64,000 nt of DNA, from positions 1,736,001 to 1,800,000 of the forward strand of contig CAVTSX010000009.1 of the NCBI GenBank assembly GCA_963737425.1, given 5' to 3'. The position numbers were made by a program, and so were the translations under genes. Shown here piece after piece: positions 1 through 8,529 of this stretch. Below the pieces are notes generated by a model. It saw only the letters and a list, made by a program, of their open reading frames with translations. It had not been told where the DNA came from and ran no database searches. Source of the stretch: DASXRA01 sp963737425. Lineage in GTDB: Bacteria; Actinomycetota; Actinomycetes; Mycobacteriales; Jatrophihabitantaceae. Within the stretch, counting starts at the first letter, position 1. Each line of letters begins with the position of its first letter.

Positions 1-969
1 CGTCGGCGTTCCGGTCACGGCCAGCTCGACCGGCGCGCCCGCGTCGCGTACCCGCCCGACGAGCGCGGCGAGTTGTTCGAGGCCGGGCTGCGGGGCCAGC
101 TCGACCGGCTCCGGGCCATCGCCGGACACGGTGAGCAGCCCCATGACGTGCCGCAATTCGGCCAGCGCGGCCCGTCCGCCGGCCTCGACGGCCAGCAGCG
201 CACCGCGAGCCTGGTCGGGTGCTGCGTCGATCACCTTCCGGGCGGCGCCGGCCTGCACCACCATGACGGCGACATTGTGGGTGACGACGTCGTGCAGTTC
301 GCGGGCGATGCGGGCGCGCTCGCGCTGAACCGCCTGCCGGGTCGCCCCGTCCTGTGCGGCCTGCAGTTGAGCGACTCGCTCCTTCCAGGTGTGGATGGTG
401 TTGGCGGCGAGGCCGAGCCCGAGAACGACGAAGAACGGCACATATCCCGCGGTGATGTCCGGAACGTTGGCGTCGTGCAGGACGCCGAGAAGCGCAGCTC
501 CCAGCACCAGGCTGGCAATCGCGCCCGCCCGGTACGGGCTGTACACCGCGGCGCTATAGGCGGCGATCAGGCACGAGACGAACGTGAACAGTGCCGTATC
601 CGGATCGCGGACGCGCGCATGGAACAGCAGCGTCGCGACAAGGACGAGCCAGAAGACGGTCAGCGGATAGCGACGGCGCATCGCCAGCGGCAGCCCGGTC
701 AGCACCGCAAGGACCAGCTGTCCAGGTCCGACGAATACGTGCCCCGGCGGCGGGCCGAGCGCGAAGCCGGGGATGGGCTTGGGGCGCTCAGAGAAGTCGA
801 TCCCCGAGCGTGCCTTCAGGGCGTAGTTCACGGTGCTCGCCGCCAAGACGACGGCGAGGACCGCATCGGCCGTCAACGCCGCGCGCGACAGGCGCGGCGG
901 TGGGCTCGTGGCGCGGCGCAACGCTGCGATCCCGGCCCGCCACCGGTGAGCGATCACCGCCTGTTTCAC
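1..969 (-). CDS. Two-component sensor histidine kinase, NarL/HisKA_3 type (3' end outside window)
   Basis: Membrane sensor kinase that would phosphorylate a response regulator; the partner is not in the window and probably lies beyond the left edge. About 323 codons are visible. The GTG at 969 opens the frame; an N-terminal half with several hydrophobic segments (about residues 30-180) precedes the dimerisation helix with ARELHDVVTHN near residue 225, where the His of ELHD is the phosphoacceptor. The ATP-binding domain is cut off. It is divergent from an ABC transporter pair, an arrangement typical of kinases that control exporters. That functional link is inference; the family assignment from the HisKA_3 H-box is direct. 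Confidence 0.85.
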   Translation of the reverse strand, partial: MKQAVIAHRWRAGIAALRRATSPPPRLSRAALTADAVLAVVLAASTVNYALKARSGIDFSERPKPIPGFALGPPPGHVFVGPGQLVLAVLTGLPLAMRRRYPLTVFWLVLVATLLFHARVRDPDTALFTFVSCLIAAYSAAVYSPYRAGAIASLVLGAALLGVLHDANVPDITAGYVPFFVVLGLGLAANTIHTWKERVAQLQAAQDGATRQAVQRERARIARELHDVVTHNVAVMVVQAGAARKVIDAAPDQARGALLAVEAGGRAALAELRHVMGLLTVSGDGPEPVELAPQPGLEQLAALVGRVRDAGAPVELAVTGTPT

Positions 970-1149
970 CGGTCCAGTGTGACAAGGACGCGTGCCGACG
1001 ACATCAACCTGCCGCGTACATCAAAAGGATGACGCGCGCCGCGCATCAGCCTGGCGTGGTAGCCGAATTCGTCATTGCGGGCGACGCGGCCGACATTGGC
1101 TCACTCCTAACGTCAAGGCGACCGAACCGACCAGCCTGGTGGAGGACCC

Positions 1150-1839
1150 ATGACGACGCCGATCATCGAGATCCGCGACGCGAGCAAACGCTACGACGAT
1201 GGGCCACCGGCGTTGGACGCGCTGTCGCTGACCGTTCGCGCGGGCGAGGCACTGGCCGTGCTCGGCCCGTCCGGAAGCGGCAAGTCGACGTTGCTCAACC
1301 TGGTTGCCGGACTGGACCGGCCATCCGCGGGCAGCGTGACCGTCGACGGCATCCGGGTGGACACCTTGAGCGAGGCCGCCTCGGCGCGCTACCGGCGGGA
1401 CCGGATCGGCCTGGTCTTCCAGTTCTTCAACCTGCTCGACGATCTGACGGTTGCCGACAACGTGCTGCTGCCCGCGCAGCTTGCCGGCATGGCCAAGGCG
1501 CTGGCCCGTAAGCGCGCGGCGGAACTGCTGGCGTATCTCGGCATCGAGCGGCACGCCCATGCCTACCCGGGCCGCCTGTCCGGCGGCGAGCGCCAGCGGG
1601 TCGCGGTCGCGCGGGCACTGGTCAACCGGCCGGCGTTGCTGTTGGCCGACGAGCCGACCGGCGCGCTCGACACCGCCACCGGCGACGAGGTGCGGGCGCT
1701 GCTGGCCGAGCTCAACGCCGACGGGCAGACCATCGTGTTGGTCACCCATGACGTCGCCCTTGCCGAGTCCTGCGCGACCCGGACCATCGAGTTGATCGAC
1801 GGCCGGATCGCTCACGACCTCTCCGCGATGTCGCGATGA
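1150..1839 (+). CDS. ABC transporter ATP-binding protein (LolD/MacB type)
   Basis: Cytoplasmic ATPase of an exporter of the FtsX-permease class. Walker A is GPSGSGKST at residues 39-47, the signature LSGGERQR lies near 144-151, and Walker B is LLLADEPTGALD near 163-174; the 229-residue length is usual for this class. The ATG has a GGAGG six bases upstream. Its last four bases overlap the permease start (ATGA), so the two are translationally coupled. MacB/LolD-like pairs move lipids, peptides or drugs; the substrate cannot be read from the sequence. The divergent sensor kinase at the left edge is a plausible controller. Confidence 0.95.
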   Translation: MTTPIIEIRDASKRYDDGPPALDALSLTVRAGEALAVLGPSGSGKSTLLNLVAGLDRPSAGSVTVDGIRVDTLSEAASARYRRDRIGLVFQFFNLLDDLTVADNVLLPAQLAGMAKALARKRAAELLAYLGIERHAHAYPGRLSGGERQRVAVARALVNRPALLLADEPTGALDTATGDEVRALLAELNADGQTIVLVTHDVALAESCATRTIELIDGRIAHDLSAMSR

Positions 1840-4220
1840 CCGCGCTCGGCAAGGTGGTGCGTGCCGGCGTCGGGCGCCGACGCGTACAGACCGCGGTGCT
1901 GGTGCTGACCACGCTGATCGCGGTTGCCGCCTCGGTGCTGGCCGCCGGGCTGCTGGTGGCTTCGAACGCTCCGTTCGACCACGGGTTTGCCAAGCAGCAC
2001 GGTGCTCACCTCACCGCCCAGTTCGACGGCGCCAGAACGACGACGGCGAAGCTCGCCGACACCGCGCACGCGCCCGGGGTATCAGCTGCGGCCGGGCCGT
2101 TCCCAACCGTTCTGGCGAGCCCGCAGACCGTCGACTCCCAGTTCCTGCCGGCCGGTTCCGGGCTGCCGCCGCTGACCATCGTCGGCCGGGCCGACCCCGG
2201 CGGTCCGGTCGATGACGTCACGATCACCCGCGGCCACTGGGCCACCGGGCCCGGCCAGATCGTGTTGTCCTCGAACGCGAACCTTCCGCTGGACGTGGGG
2301 CAGTTGCAGTTCCCGGACGCGCCCGGCCGACCCACCCTGACTGTGGTCGGCGTGGCCGACTCGGTGAGCCAGACCGCCGACGCCTGGGTGACACCCGCCG
2401 AACTGCCGGCGTTCACGCCGGTCGGCACCACGCCCGGCTACCAGATGATCTACCGGTTCAACCACGCCGGAACCGATGCTGAGATCGCCGCCGACCGGAG
2501 CGCCATCACCGCGGTCGTTCCGCACGGTGCGCTGACCGGGACACAGTCCTGGCTCGCCATCAAGCAACTGCAGGCCGCGAACACGGCCGCGTTCGTGCCG
2601 TTCGTTACCGCATTCGGCATTCTCGGGCTGGTGCTGGCCGTGCTGATCATCAGCATCGTCGTCAGCGGCGCGGTCGGCGCGGCCACGCGACGCATCGGCA
2701 TCCTCAAGGCCCTCGGCTTCACGCCGGCCCAGGTCACCCGCGCCTACGTCGCCCAGGCAGCGATCCCCGCAGGCGTCGGGGTGGTGCTCGGCGCGGTGGC
2801 CGGCAACCTGCTGGCCGTTCCGGTGCTCAACGGCGCCGACCGCAGCTACGGCACCGCGGGCCTGTCCATCCCGATGTGGATCGACATCGGCGTGCCCGCC
2901 GCTGCTCTTGTCGCCGTCGCCGTCGCGGCCGTACTGCCCGCGCTGCGCGCCGGACGCTTGCACGCGATCGACGCGATCGCGGTCGGGCGCACCCCGCGGG
3001 CGAACCGCGGGCGCCAAGCGCAGCGCCTCACGGGTCGGCTGCCGCTGCCACGCCCGATCGGCATCGGCCTGGCCAACCCGTTCGCCCGGCCCGCCCGCTC
3101 CGCGCTGATGGCCGCGACCGTCGTGTTCGGCGCGGTGACCGTGACGTTCGCCGTCGGGTTGGCCTTGTCGCTCAGCGCTGTGCAGAACAGTCGGGAACTC
3201 GACTCCGCCGGCGCCGTCACGGTGAACACCGGCGGACCGGGCATCGTGGGCAAAGGCGCGATCCACGTGCCCGGCCCCGGCAACCAGCCCACCAAACAGG
3301 CCGACCCTCGCGCGGTCGCCGCCGCGATCAGCGCACAGCCCGGCACCCGCAGCTATTACGGCATCACGCAGGCCCAGCTCAACGTCTCCGGGGTCGCCGG
3401 TCAGACGACGGTGATCGGCTACCAGGGCGACGCCTCCTGGGCCACCCACCAGATGGTCTCCGGTCATTGGCTCACCGGACCCGGTCAGGCCGTCGTCACC
3501 GGAAGGTTGCTGACCACGGCGGGCGTCCACCTCGGCGACACGCTCACTCTCGTCGAAAGCGGGCGGTCCACCCAGGTACGCCTGGTCGGGGAAGTCTTCA
3601 CGCTCAGCGACGACGGCATGGACGTGCTGACCAGCACGTCCACGCTCGGCGCGCTCGGGCTGCCCGCGCTACCCAGCGAGTTCCGCGTCGAGCTGCGGCC
3701 CGGCACCGGCCTGTCGCCGTACCTGGACGCGCTGAACTCCACGCTGCGGCCGCTCGGCGCAGAGGCCGGTCCCAACCGGTCCAACAAGTCCGACGTCATC
3801 CAGGCGATGGACGCGCTGGTCGCGATGCTCACCGTCATGCTGGTCGTCGTCGCCGCGCTCGGCGTGCTCAACACGGTCGTCCTCGACACCCGCGACCGTG
3901 TGCACGACCTCGGCACCTTCAAAGCCCTCGGCATGACGCCCCGCCAAACCGTCGCCATGGTGCTGACCTCGGTCGGTGCGATCGGCCTGCTGGCCGGCGT
4001 GGTCGGCGTCCCGATCGGCGTGATGCTCCACCACTACGTCCTGCCGATCATGGCCCACACCACGGGCGAACACCTCCCGTCGGCGGACGTCGCCGTGCTG
4101 CACCCGATGGCGCTCGCCCTGCTCGTCCTGGCCGGGCTGCTCATCGCGGTGCTCGGTGCCCTACTGCCTGCCGGCTGGGCCGCCAAGGTCCGTCCCGCCG
4201 CGGCGCTTCGCACCGAGTGA
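1836..4220 (+). CDS. FtsX-like ABC transporter permease
   Basis: Integral membrane partner of the upstream ATPase. The 794-residue chain has an N-terminal membrane anchor (about 14-40), a periplasmic-type domain, a first FtsX block of three helices (about 250-370, with the coupling segment RRIGILKALGFTPAQVTRA), another helix near 425, a second external domain, and a second FtsX block (about 655-785, with DLGTFKALGMTPRQTVAM). This two-FtsX-block layout is that of bacterial exporters working as ATPase:permease pairs, without an outer-membrane partner in an actinomycete. The start is fixed by the ATGA overlap. Substrate unknown. Confidence 0.93.
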   Translation: MTALGKVVRAGVGRRRVQTAVLVLTTLIAVAASVLAAGLLVASNAPFDHGFAKQHGAHLTAQFDGARTTTAKLADTAHAPGVSAAAGPFPTVLASPQTVDSQFLPAGSGLPPLTIVGRADPGGPVDDVTITRGHWATGPGQIVLSSNANLPLDVGQLQFPDAPGRPTLTVVGVADSVSQTADAWVTPAELPAFTPVGTTPGYQMIYRFNHAGTDAEIAADRSAITAVVPHGALTGTQSWLAIKQLQAANTAAFVPFVTAFGILGLVLAVLIISIVVSGAVGAATRRIGILKALGFTPAQVTRAYVAQAAIPAGVGVVLGAVAGNLLAVPVLNGADRSYGTAGLSIPMWIDIGVPAAALVAVAVAAVLPALRAGRLHAIDAIAVGRTPRANRGRQAQRLTGRLPLPRPIGIGLANPFARPARSALMAATVVFGAVTVTFAVGLALSLSAVQNSRELDSAGAVTVNTGGPGIVGKGAIHVPGPGNQPTKQADPRAVAAAISAQPGTRSYYGITQAQLNVSGVAGQTTVIGYQGDASWATHQMVSGHWLTGPGQAVVTGRLLTTAGVHLGDTLTLVESGRSTQVRLVGEVFTLSDDGMDVLTSTSTLGALGLPALPSEFRVELRPGTGLSPYLDALNSTLRPLGAEAGPNRSNKSDVIQAMDALVAMLTVMLVVVAALGVLNTVVLDTRDRVHDLGTFKALGMTPRQTVAMVLTSVGAIGLLAGVVGVPIGVMLHHYVLPIMAHTTGEHLPSADVAVLHPMALALLVLAGLLIAVLGALLPAGWAAKVRPAAALRTE

Positions 4221-4249
4221 GGAGCCGCGCTGTCGGCGCCGGCGATTCT

Positions 4250-4322
4250 CGTTGAGTGGTGCGTTTGCGCTTGAGTGGTGCGTTGTAACGCACCACTCGA
4301 CGGATAACGCACCACTCAACGG
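4250..4322. repeat. Nested palindrome, family 1, copy 1
   Basis: Two direct copies of a GAGTGGTGCGTT core followed, after the GT at 4285-4286, by two inverted copies. The outer arms CGTTGAGTGGTGCGTT (4250-4265) and their complement (4306-4321) match exactly; the inner 12-nt arms (4273-4284 and 4287-4298) also match, while the spacers have diverged. It lies between the convergent FtsX permease and sigma factor genes, where it could also terminate both transcripts. Other copies are at 18078-18151 and 45819-45892. Confidence 0.9.
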
Positions 4323-4340
4323 GGAGGGCAGCGCGCAGCG

Positions 4341-5273
4341 TCAGCCGTTCGTCCACGCGCGGAGCTTCTCGGGGTTCCGTACGGCCCAGATGTGCTTGAT
4401 CCGGTCGCCTGCTACCTCGAATGCGAACACCGCGACGGTGACGCCATCGATCTGTGCCACCAGGCCGGGCTGGCCGTTGACCGTTCGCTCCAGGATCGTC
4501 AGGTCGGGCGCCATGCCGGAGACATCGACCACGGCGCGCGCGATCTGTTCGCTGCCGTCGATCGGGTCGAGCGCGGCGCTGACGAGGCCGCCGCCGTCGG
4601 CGATCGCCCTGGCTTCGGGGTCGAGCAGGCTGATGATCGCGCCGATGTCCTTGGCCTCCCATGCCTGCTTGAAATCCCTGACGATGTCGGACTGCTGGGC
4701 CGTCAGGGTCGCGGGCGACTGCGCCGTGCGGATGCGACGGCGGGCCGAGGAGGCGAGTTTGCGACACGCCGCCGACGTACGGCCGACGATCTCGGCGACT
4801 TCAGCGAAGGGGTAGCCGAAGACATCGTGCAGGATGAACGCGACGCGCTCGGCCGGGGTCATCGACTCGAGCACGACGAGGAAGGCCATGTTGATCGACT
4901 CGTCGAGAGTCACTCGATCGGCCGGGTCGGCGGCGGCGCCCGGCCTCCCGCTGATCCATTCGCGACGGTCAGGCAGCGGCTCGGGGATCCATTCACCCAC
5001 GTAGCGCTCGCGCCGGGCCCGCGCCGACCCGAGCAGATCCAGGCAGATGCGACTGGCAACCCTCGTCAGCCACGCGCCGGGCACCTCGATGGCTTGCTGC
5101 TGTGGCCGCGACATCGCATACCAGCGCGCGTAGGCCTCCTGCACGACGTCCTCAGCCTCGGCCAGCGAGCCGAGCATCCGGTACGCGAGATTGATCAGCC
5201 GACGCCGCTCACCCATGATCGCGCTCAGGCCCGGATCGAGCCGGGCGTCTCCGCGCTCGGATTCGGTGCTCAC
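4341..5273 (-). CDS. ECF41-type RNA polymerase sigma factor with SnoaL-like C-terminal domain
   Basis: Extracytoplasmic-function sigma factor. Sigma region 2 (RLINLAYRMLGS, then EDVVQEAYARW) and region 4 (PAERVAFILHDVFGYPF with the helix-turn-helix after it) are followed by a SnoaL-like domain of about 120 residues carrying the ECF41 hallmarks DGGG and NPEKL (NPDKL in the family). In ECF41 this extension replaces an anti-sigma factor. I start it at the GTG at 5273, which has AGGGAG upstream; a GTG at 5330 in the same frame is an alternative. The divergent DoxX gene, with a matching promoter, is the likely target; ECF41 factors typically control an adjacent oxidoreductase, decarboxylase or similar small gene. 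Confidence 0.9.
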   Translation of the reverse strand: MSTESERGDARLDPGLSAIMGERRRLINLAYRMLGSLAEAEDVVQEAYARWYAMSRPQQQAIEVPGAWLTRVASRICLDLLGSARARRERYVGEWIPEPLPDRREWISGRPGAAADPADRVTLDESINMAFLVVLESMTPAERVAFILHDVFGYPFAEVAEIVGRTSAACRKLASSARRRIRTAQSPATLTAQQSDIVRDFKQAWEAKDIGAIISLLDPEARAIADGGGLVSAALDPIDGSEQIARAVVDVSGMAPDLTILERTVNGQPGLVAQIDGVTVAVFAFEVAGDRIKHIWAVRNPEKLRAWTNG

Positions 5274-5353
5274 GGTGTCAAGGACTCCCTCGGTCACAGC
5301 TGCCCTCATCAGTACGGCGAGGTACCACACCGAAGTGTGAGCTAGGCCCGCCG

Positions 5354-5380
5354 CCTCACATTCGGCGGGGATGCGTCGTC
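5354..5380 (+). promoter_or_regulatory. Candidate ECF41 promoter of the DoxX gene
   Basis: CCTCACA (5354-5360), a 16-bp spacer and CGTC (5377-5380). The published ECF41 consensus, from memory, is TGTCACA about 16 bp before CGTC. The last five bases of the -35 element and all of the -10 element agree. It lies about 90 bp before the DoxX start. A weaker copy (CTCACA, 16 bp, CGCC) reads the other way just upstream of the sigma gene and could allow autoregulation. Confidence 0.55.
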
Positions 5381-5468
5381 TGACCGTTCAGGCGAACACA
5401 ACATCCAGCGACCAGGAAGCCTTCCCAGTTCGAAACCGAAGTCGCTCACACCCTGCGAGGAGAACTCC

Positions 5469-5846
5469 ATGAACATCGCCCTGTGGATCATTTCTGGACT
5501 GCTGGCCGCAGCCTTCCTGGCCAGCGGCGCCATGAAACTGACGCAGCCAAAGGAGAAGCTGACCGCTACCACGGGAGCCCTCGAAGACTTCAGCGCCGGC
5601 GGCATCAAGGCAATCGGCGCCCTCGAGGTCCTGGCTGCGGTGGGCCTGATCCTGCCGGCCGCGCTCGACATCGCGCCGGTTCTGGTGCCGCTGGCCGCAG
5701 TCGGCCTGGCGTTGCTGATGGCCGGAGCGTTCATCACGCACGTCCGCCGCCGCGAGGTCCAGGGAATCGTGGTAACTCTGGCCATAATCGCTCTGGCCGT
5801 CCTCGTGGCGTCGGGCCGCTTCGGCTCCCAGTCCTTCACCGGCTGA
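5469..5846 (+). CDS. DoxX family membrane protein
   Basis: A 125-residue protein with four hydrophobic segments, starting MNIALWIISGLLAAAFLASG, with the MKLTQPKEKL stretch and the typical four-helix DoxX layout. The ATG has GAGGAGA upstream. DoxX-like proteins are small inner-membrane proteins, some linked to thiosulfate/quinone chemistry or oxidative stress; the exact role here is unknown. It is divergent from an ECF41 sigma factor and carries a matching promoter, so it is probably part of that regulon, perhaps a redox or membrane-stress response. Confidence 0.88.
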   Translation: MNIALWIISGLLAAAFLASGAMKLTQPKEKLTATTGALEDFSAGGIKAIGALEVLAAVGLILPAALDIAPVLVPLAAVGLALLMAGAFITHVRRREVQGIVVTLAIIALAVLVASGRFGSQSFTG

Positions 5847-5881
5847 CCCAGCGCGGCGTCTGGCCCTGCCCTGGGCCGGCT

Positions 5882-6460
5882 CTAGCCCGGCCAGGCCCGC
5901 AGGGCGGTGTCGACCACGCGCCGCAACTGGCTTCGGCTGGTGCCGGCCGCCCCCTGAACGGCGATGCCGTCGGTCAAGGTGAAGACGAACCGGGCAAGGT
6001 CCGCGGGACTGGAGTCCGGGGGCAGGTCGCCGGCCGATCGGGCACGTTCGAGGCGGCGTCGCAGCGCAGCCTCGTCAACCTTGCGGCTCGCGATGACATC
6101 TTGTCGGACCGATTCGGCGTCCGGGCCGCAGCCTTGCGCGCATCGCACGTTGAGGCAGCCACGAGCTCCGGCGGTCAGCTCGATCGCGCCGTAGGCCAGC
6201 GCCTCGACGACGTCGCGGGCACGAGGCAGATCGAGCGCGGCGGCGGCGAAGGCCGCGGGCCCGGCTACGTACCGGTCGCGCACGCGGGCGAACAGCTGCT
6301 CCTTGTTACCGAATGCGGCGTAGAGGCTGGGGCGGTTGATGCCCATTGCGTCGGTCAGATCCGACAATGAAGTGCCCTCGTAGCCCTGACGCCAGAAGAC
6401 ACCCAGAGCACGGTCGAGCGCATCGTCCGTGTCGAACGCTCGTGGGCGGCCCCCAGCCAT
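5882..6460 (-). CDS. TetR/AcrR family transcriptional repressor
   Basis: 192 residues. The N-terminal helix-turn-helix spans about residues 10-55 (ALGVFWRQGYEGTSLSDLTD, then INRPSLYAAFGNKEQLF), followed by a ligand-binding domain of the YcdC/AcrR-like C-terminal type, with GCLNVRCAQG near the middle. The start ATG at 6460 has GGAGG seven bases upstream. It is divergent from an oxidoreductase-epimerase pair, and two near-identical 12-bp palindromes lie between them, so it most likely represses both its own gene and the pair in response to a small molecule. Confidence 0.93.
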   Translation of the reverse strand: MAGGRPRAFDTDDALDRALGVFWRQGYEGTSLSDLTDAMGINRPSLYAAFGNKEQLFARVRDRYVAGPAAFAAAALDLPRARDVVEALAYGAIELTAGARGCLNVRCAQGCGPDAESVRQDVIASRKVDEAALRRRLERARSAGDLPPDSSPADLARFVFTLTDGIAVQGAAGTSRSQLRRVVDTALRAWPG

Positions 6461-6477
6461 CAGTCCTCCGAGTTGTT

Positions 6478-6543
6478 TACCTATCGGTACGTTACCGCCT
6501 TGACAGATCCGAAGCTGCTCTCCTAGTTTCGTACCAATCGATA
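6478..6543. promoter_or_regulatory. Paired TetR operators
   Basis: Two 12-bp near-palindromes, TACCTATCGGTA (6478-6489) and TACCAATCGATA (6532-6543), consensus TACCwATCGrTA, 54 bp apart centre to centre. One is next to the tetR start, the other 20 bp before the oxidoreductase start. The match between the two and their placement at both gene starts is the evidence. Binding by the adjacent TetR protein is inferred. Confidence 0.65.
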
Positions 6544-6562
6544 CAAAACTAGGAGTGATCGA

Positions 6563-7690
6563 GTGTCTGACCAGATCAGAGTCGGGATCGTCGGCGCCAG
6601 CCTGAACCGCAGTTGGGCGTCCGCAGCGCATCTTCCTGCTCTCGCGCAGCTCGACGAATTCACCGTCACCGCCGTCGCGACAACGCGACATGACAGCGCT
6701 CGCGAGACTGCCGACGCGTTCGGCATTCCCTATGCCTTTGCCGATGCGGGCGAACTCGCCGCCCATCCCGAAGTCGATCTGGTCGTGGCTTCGGTCAAAG
6801 CTGCGGGCCACGCTGACGTCATCCGCGCCGCCCTGGCCTCGGGCAAGCATGTGCTCTCCGAATGGCCATTGGGCGTCGATCTGGCCGAGGCGAGCGAACT
6901 GGCCGCAGCCGCCGATGCTGCCGACGTCGTTCACGCGATCAGCCTGCAGGGCTACCACTCGCCGAGCGCTCGCTTCGTCGGCGATGTGCTCGCCGAAGGC
7001 CGCATCGGCCGGGTCGAGTCGGTCAGCGTGATCGCCGCCGGCGACCCGCTCGGTGGTAGCCGGTTGCCACAGTCGCTCGCGTTCGCGGCCAACCCTGCTT
7101 CCGGCAACACCGTGCTGAGCATCATGGCCGGGCACACGCTGGCAGCGCTCGACCAGATCGTGGGCAGCGTCGTCGACGTATCCGCCGTCATCGCCAACTT
7201 CCACGAGCGCGTCGTGTTGGCAGAGACGGGCGAGAGCATCCCGAACGGAGCCGCCGGCCAGGTTGCCCTGCACGGACGCCTGGACGGCGGTGCGGTGTTC
7301 TCCCTCAGCATCCATGGCGGCACTGCGCCCTCGCCGGACGGGTTCGTCATCACGATCGCCGGCACCGACGGCACGCTCACGATCACGCCAAAGGAGCGCG
7401 GCCATTACGTGCACTGGACAGAATGGCTCGTCCGGATAAGGGCAAACGGGGGCGCCGCGACCGACCTGCCGGTGCCCCAGCGCTACGAGCTGGTGCCGGC
7501 CGGATTGCCCGCCGGTCCGGCCGCCCATGTCGCCGTCATCTACCGCGAGATCGCGCAGGCGATCGCTGAACACCGCGAAGCTCATCCGAGCTTCGCCACC
7601 GCGCTTCGCCTGCACCGAGTTCTCGCGGCCGCCGAGCGAGCAGCAGAGACGGGCGTGCGTCAGGGCGTCGGCGCCAAGGAACGATCATGA
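6563..7690 (+). CDS. Gfo/Idh/MocA family NAD(P)-dependent oxidoreductase
   Basis: 375 residues. The N-terminal Rossmann fold has RVGIVGAS near residues 6-13 and EVDLVVASVKAAGHADVIRA, followed by the family's SGKHVLSEWP motif (Lys-active-site region EKP is here EWP, so the usual catalytic Lys of the EKP motif is not conserved). The C-terminal alpha/beta domain follows. The GTG at 6563 is preceded by AGGAG. The gene overlaps the downstream epimerase by 4 nt (ATGA), and both sit behind a TetR operator. Substrate is probably a sugar or similar polyol, but this cannot be told from the sequence. Confidence 0.88.
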   Translation: MSDQIRVGIVGASLNRSWASAAHLPALAQLDEFTVTAVATTRHDSARETADAFGIPYAFADAGELAAHPEVDLVVASVKAAGHADVIRAALASGKHVLSEWPLGVDLAEASELAAAADAADVVHAISLQGYHSPSARFVGDVLAEGRIGRVESVSVIAAGDPLGGSRLPQSLAFAANPASGNTVLSIMAGHTLAALDQIVGSVVDVSAVIANFHERVVLAETGESIPNGAAGQVALHGRLDGGAVFSLSIHGGTAPSPDGFVITIAGTDGTLTITPKERGHYVHWTEWLVRIRANGGAATDLPVPQRYELVPAGLPAGPAAHVAVIYREIAQAIAEHREAHPSFATALRLHRVLAAAERAAETGVRQGVGAKERS

Positions 7691-8529
7691 ACATCTTGCT
7701 GATCGGCGCGACCGGGTACATCGGCTCACACGTAGCCACGGCGCTCGCCGGCGCCGGCCACCAGGCCACCGCCCTGCAGCGATCCGGTTCGAGCCCGTTA
7801 CCGGCGCACATCCGTCCAGTTACCGGCGACCTCAAAGATCCGCAATCGTTGACGGCCGTTGCCACCGGGTTCGACCGGGTGATCCACATCGGTGTGCCCA
7901 TTGACGACGCCACCGACCTGGCCGGTGTCGACGCACTGCTCGCCGCCGGCAGCCCTTTGCTGTACACGACCGGAGCCTCGGTGCTGGGCGCCGGAGCCGG
8001 CGACGAGACGAGCACGCCCGACCCCCACGAGGTTGCGGCCGGACGGCCGGCGATCGAGCAACGGGTGCTTGCTTCGGGCGGCTGGATCATCCGGCCTGGC
8101 ATGGTCTACGGCAACGCGGGCGGCCTCGTACATGGGCTGCTGAGCCGCAAAGCAGCCGAGCACGGCACCGGCATCTTCATCGGCCCGCCCGGCACGCGCT
8201 GGCCGGTCGTGCACGTCGAGGACCTTGCGGCGCTCTACCTCGCCGTGGCCGAGCACGCCCCGCGCGGAACGATCTGGCACGGCATCAGCGAAACCGTCCG
8301 GCTCGACGCCGTCGCGGCTGCTCTCGGCGGTGGCAGCGCAGCGTCTTGGCCGCTCGAGCAAGCCACGGTCGAGCTCGGCCCGCTCGCTGACCTGTTCACC
8401 AGAGACCAAGACATCTCTTCGACCAGAACGCAGTCCGCCCTTGGCTGGACCCCTGTCCACACGCGCATGGTCGACGATCTCACCACCAGCTCTCGTCGCC
8501 CTTCAACGAGCGGACGTGCCGCAGACTGA
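7687..8529 (+). CDS. NAD-dependent epimerase/dehydratase family protein (atypical SDR)
   Basis: 280 residues with the Rossmann motif GATGYIG at residues 7-13 and a single-domain extended-SDR fold; RPGMVYG near 140 is the conserved stretch after the active-site region. The usual YxxxK is not obvious, so this is an atypical SDR, possibly a reductase or NAD(P)-binding sensor. Translationally coupled to the upstream oxidoreductase and under the same TetR control by position. Confidence 0.85.
   Translation: MNILLIGATGYIGSHVATALAGAGHQATALQRSGSSPLPAHIRPVTGDLKDPQSLTAVATGFDRVIHIGVPIDDATDLAGVDALLAAGSPLLYTTGASVLGAGAGDETSTPDPHEVAAGRPAIEQRVLASGGWIIRPGMVYGNAGGLVHGLLSRKAAEHGTGIFIGPPGTRWPVVHVEDLAALYLAVAEHAPRGTIWHGISETVRLDAVAAALGGGSAASWPLEQATVELGPLADLFTRDQDISSTRTQSALGWTPVHTRMVDDLTTSSRRPSTSGRAAD

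Noticed and set aside
73..1032. Long plus-strand open frame opposite the sensor kinase
   Set aside because: Composition is Arg/Gly/Asp-rich without hydrophobic pattern; the minus-strand frame carries the HisKA_3 H-box. High GC opens antisense frames like this throughout the window.
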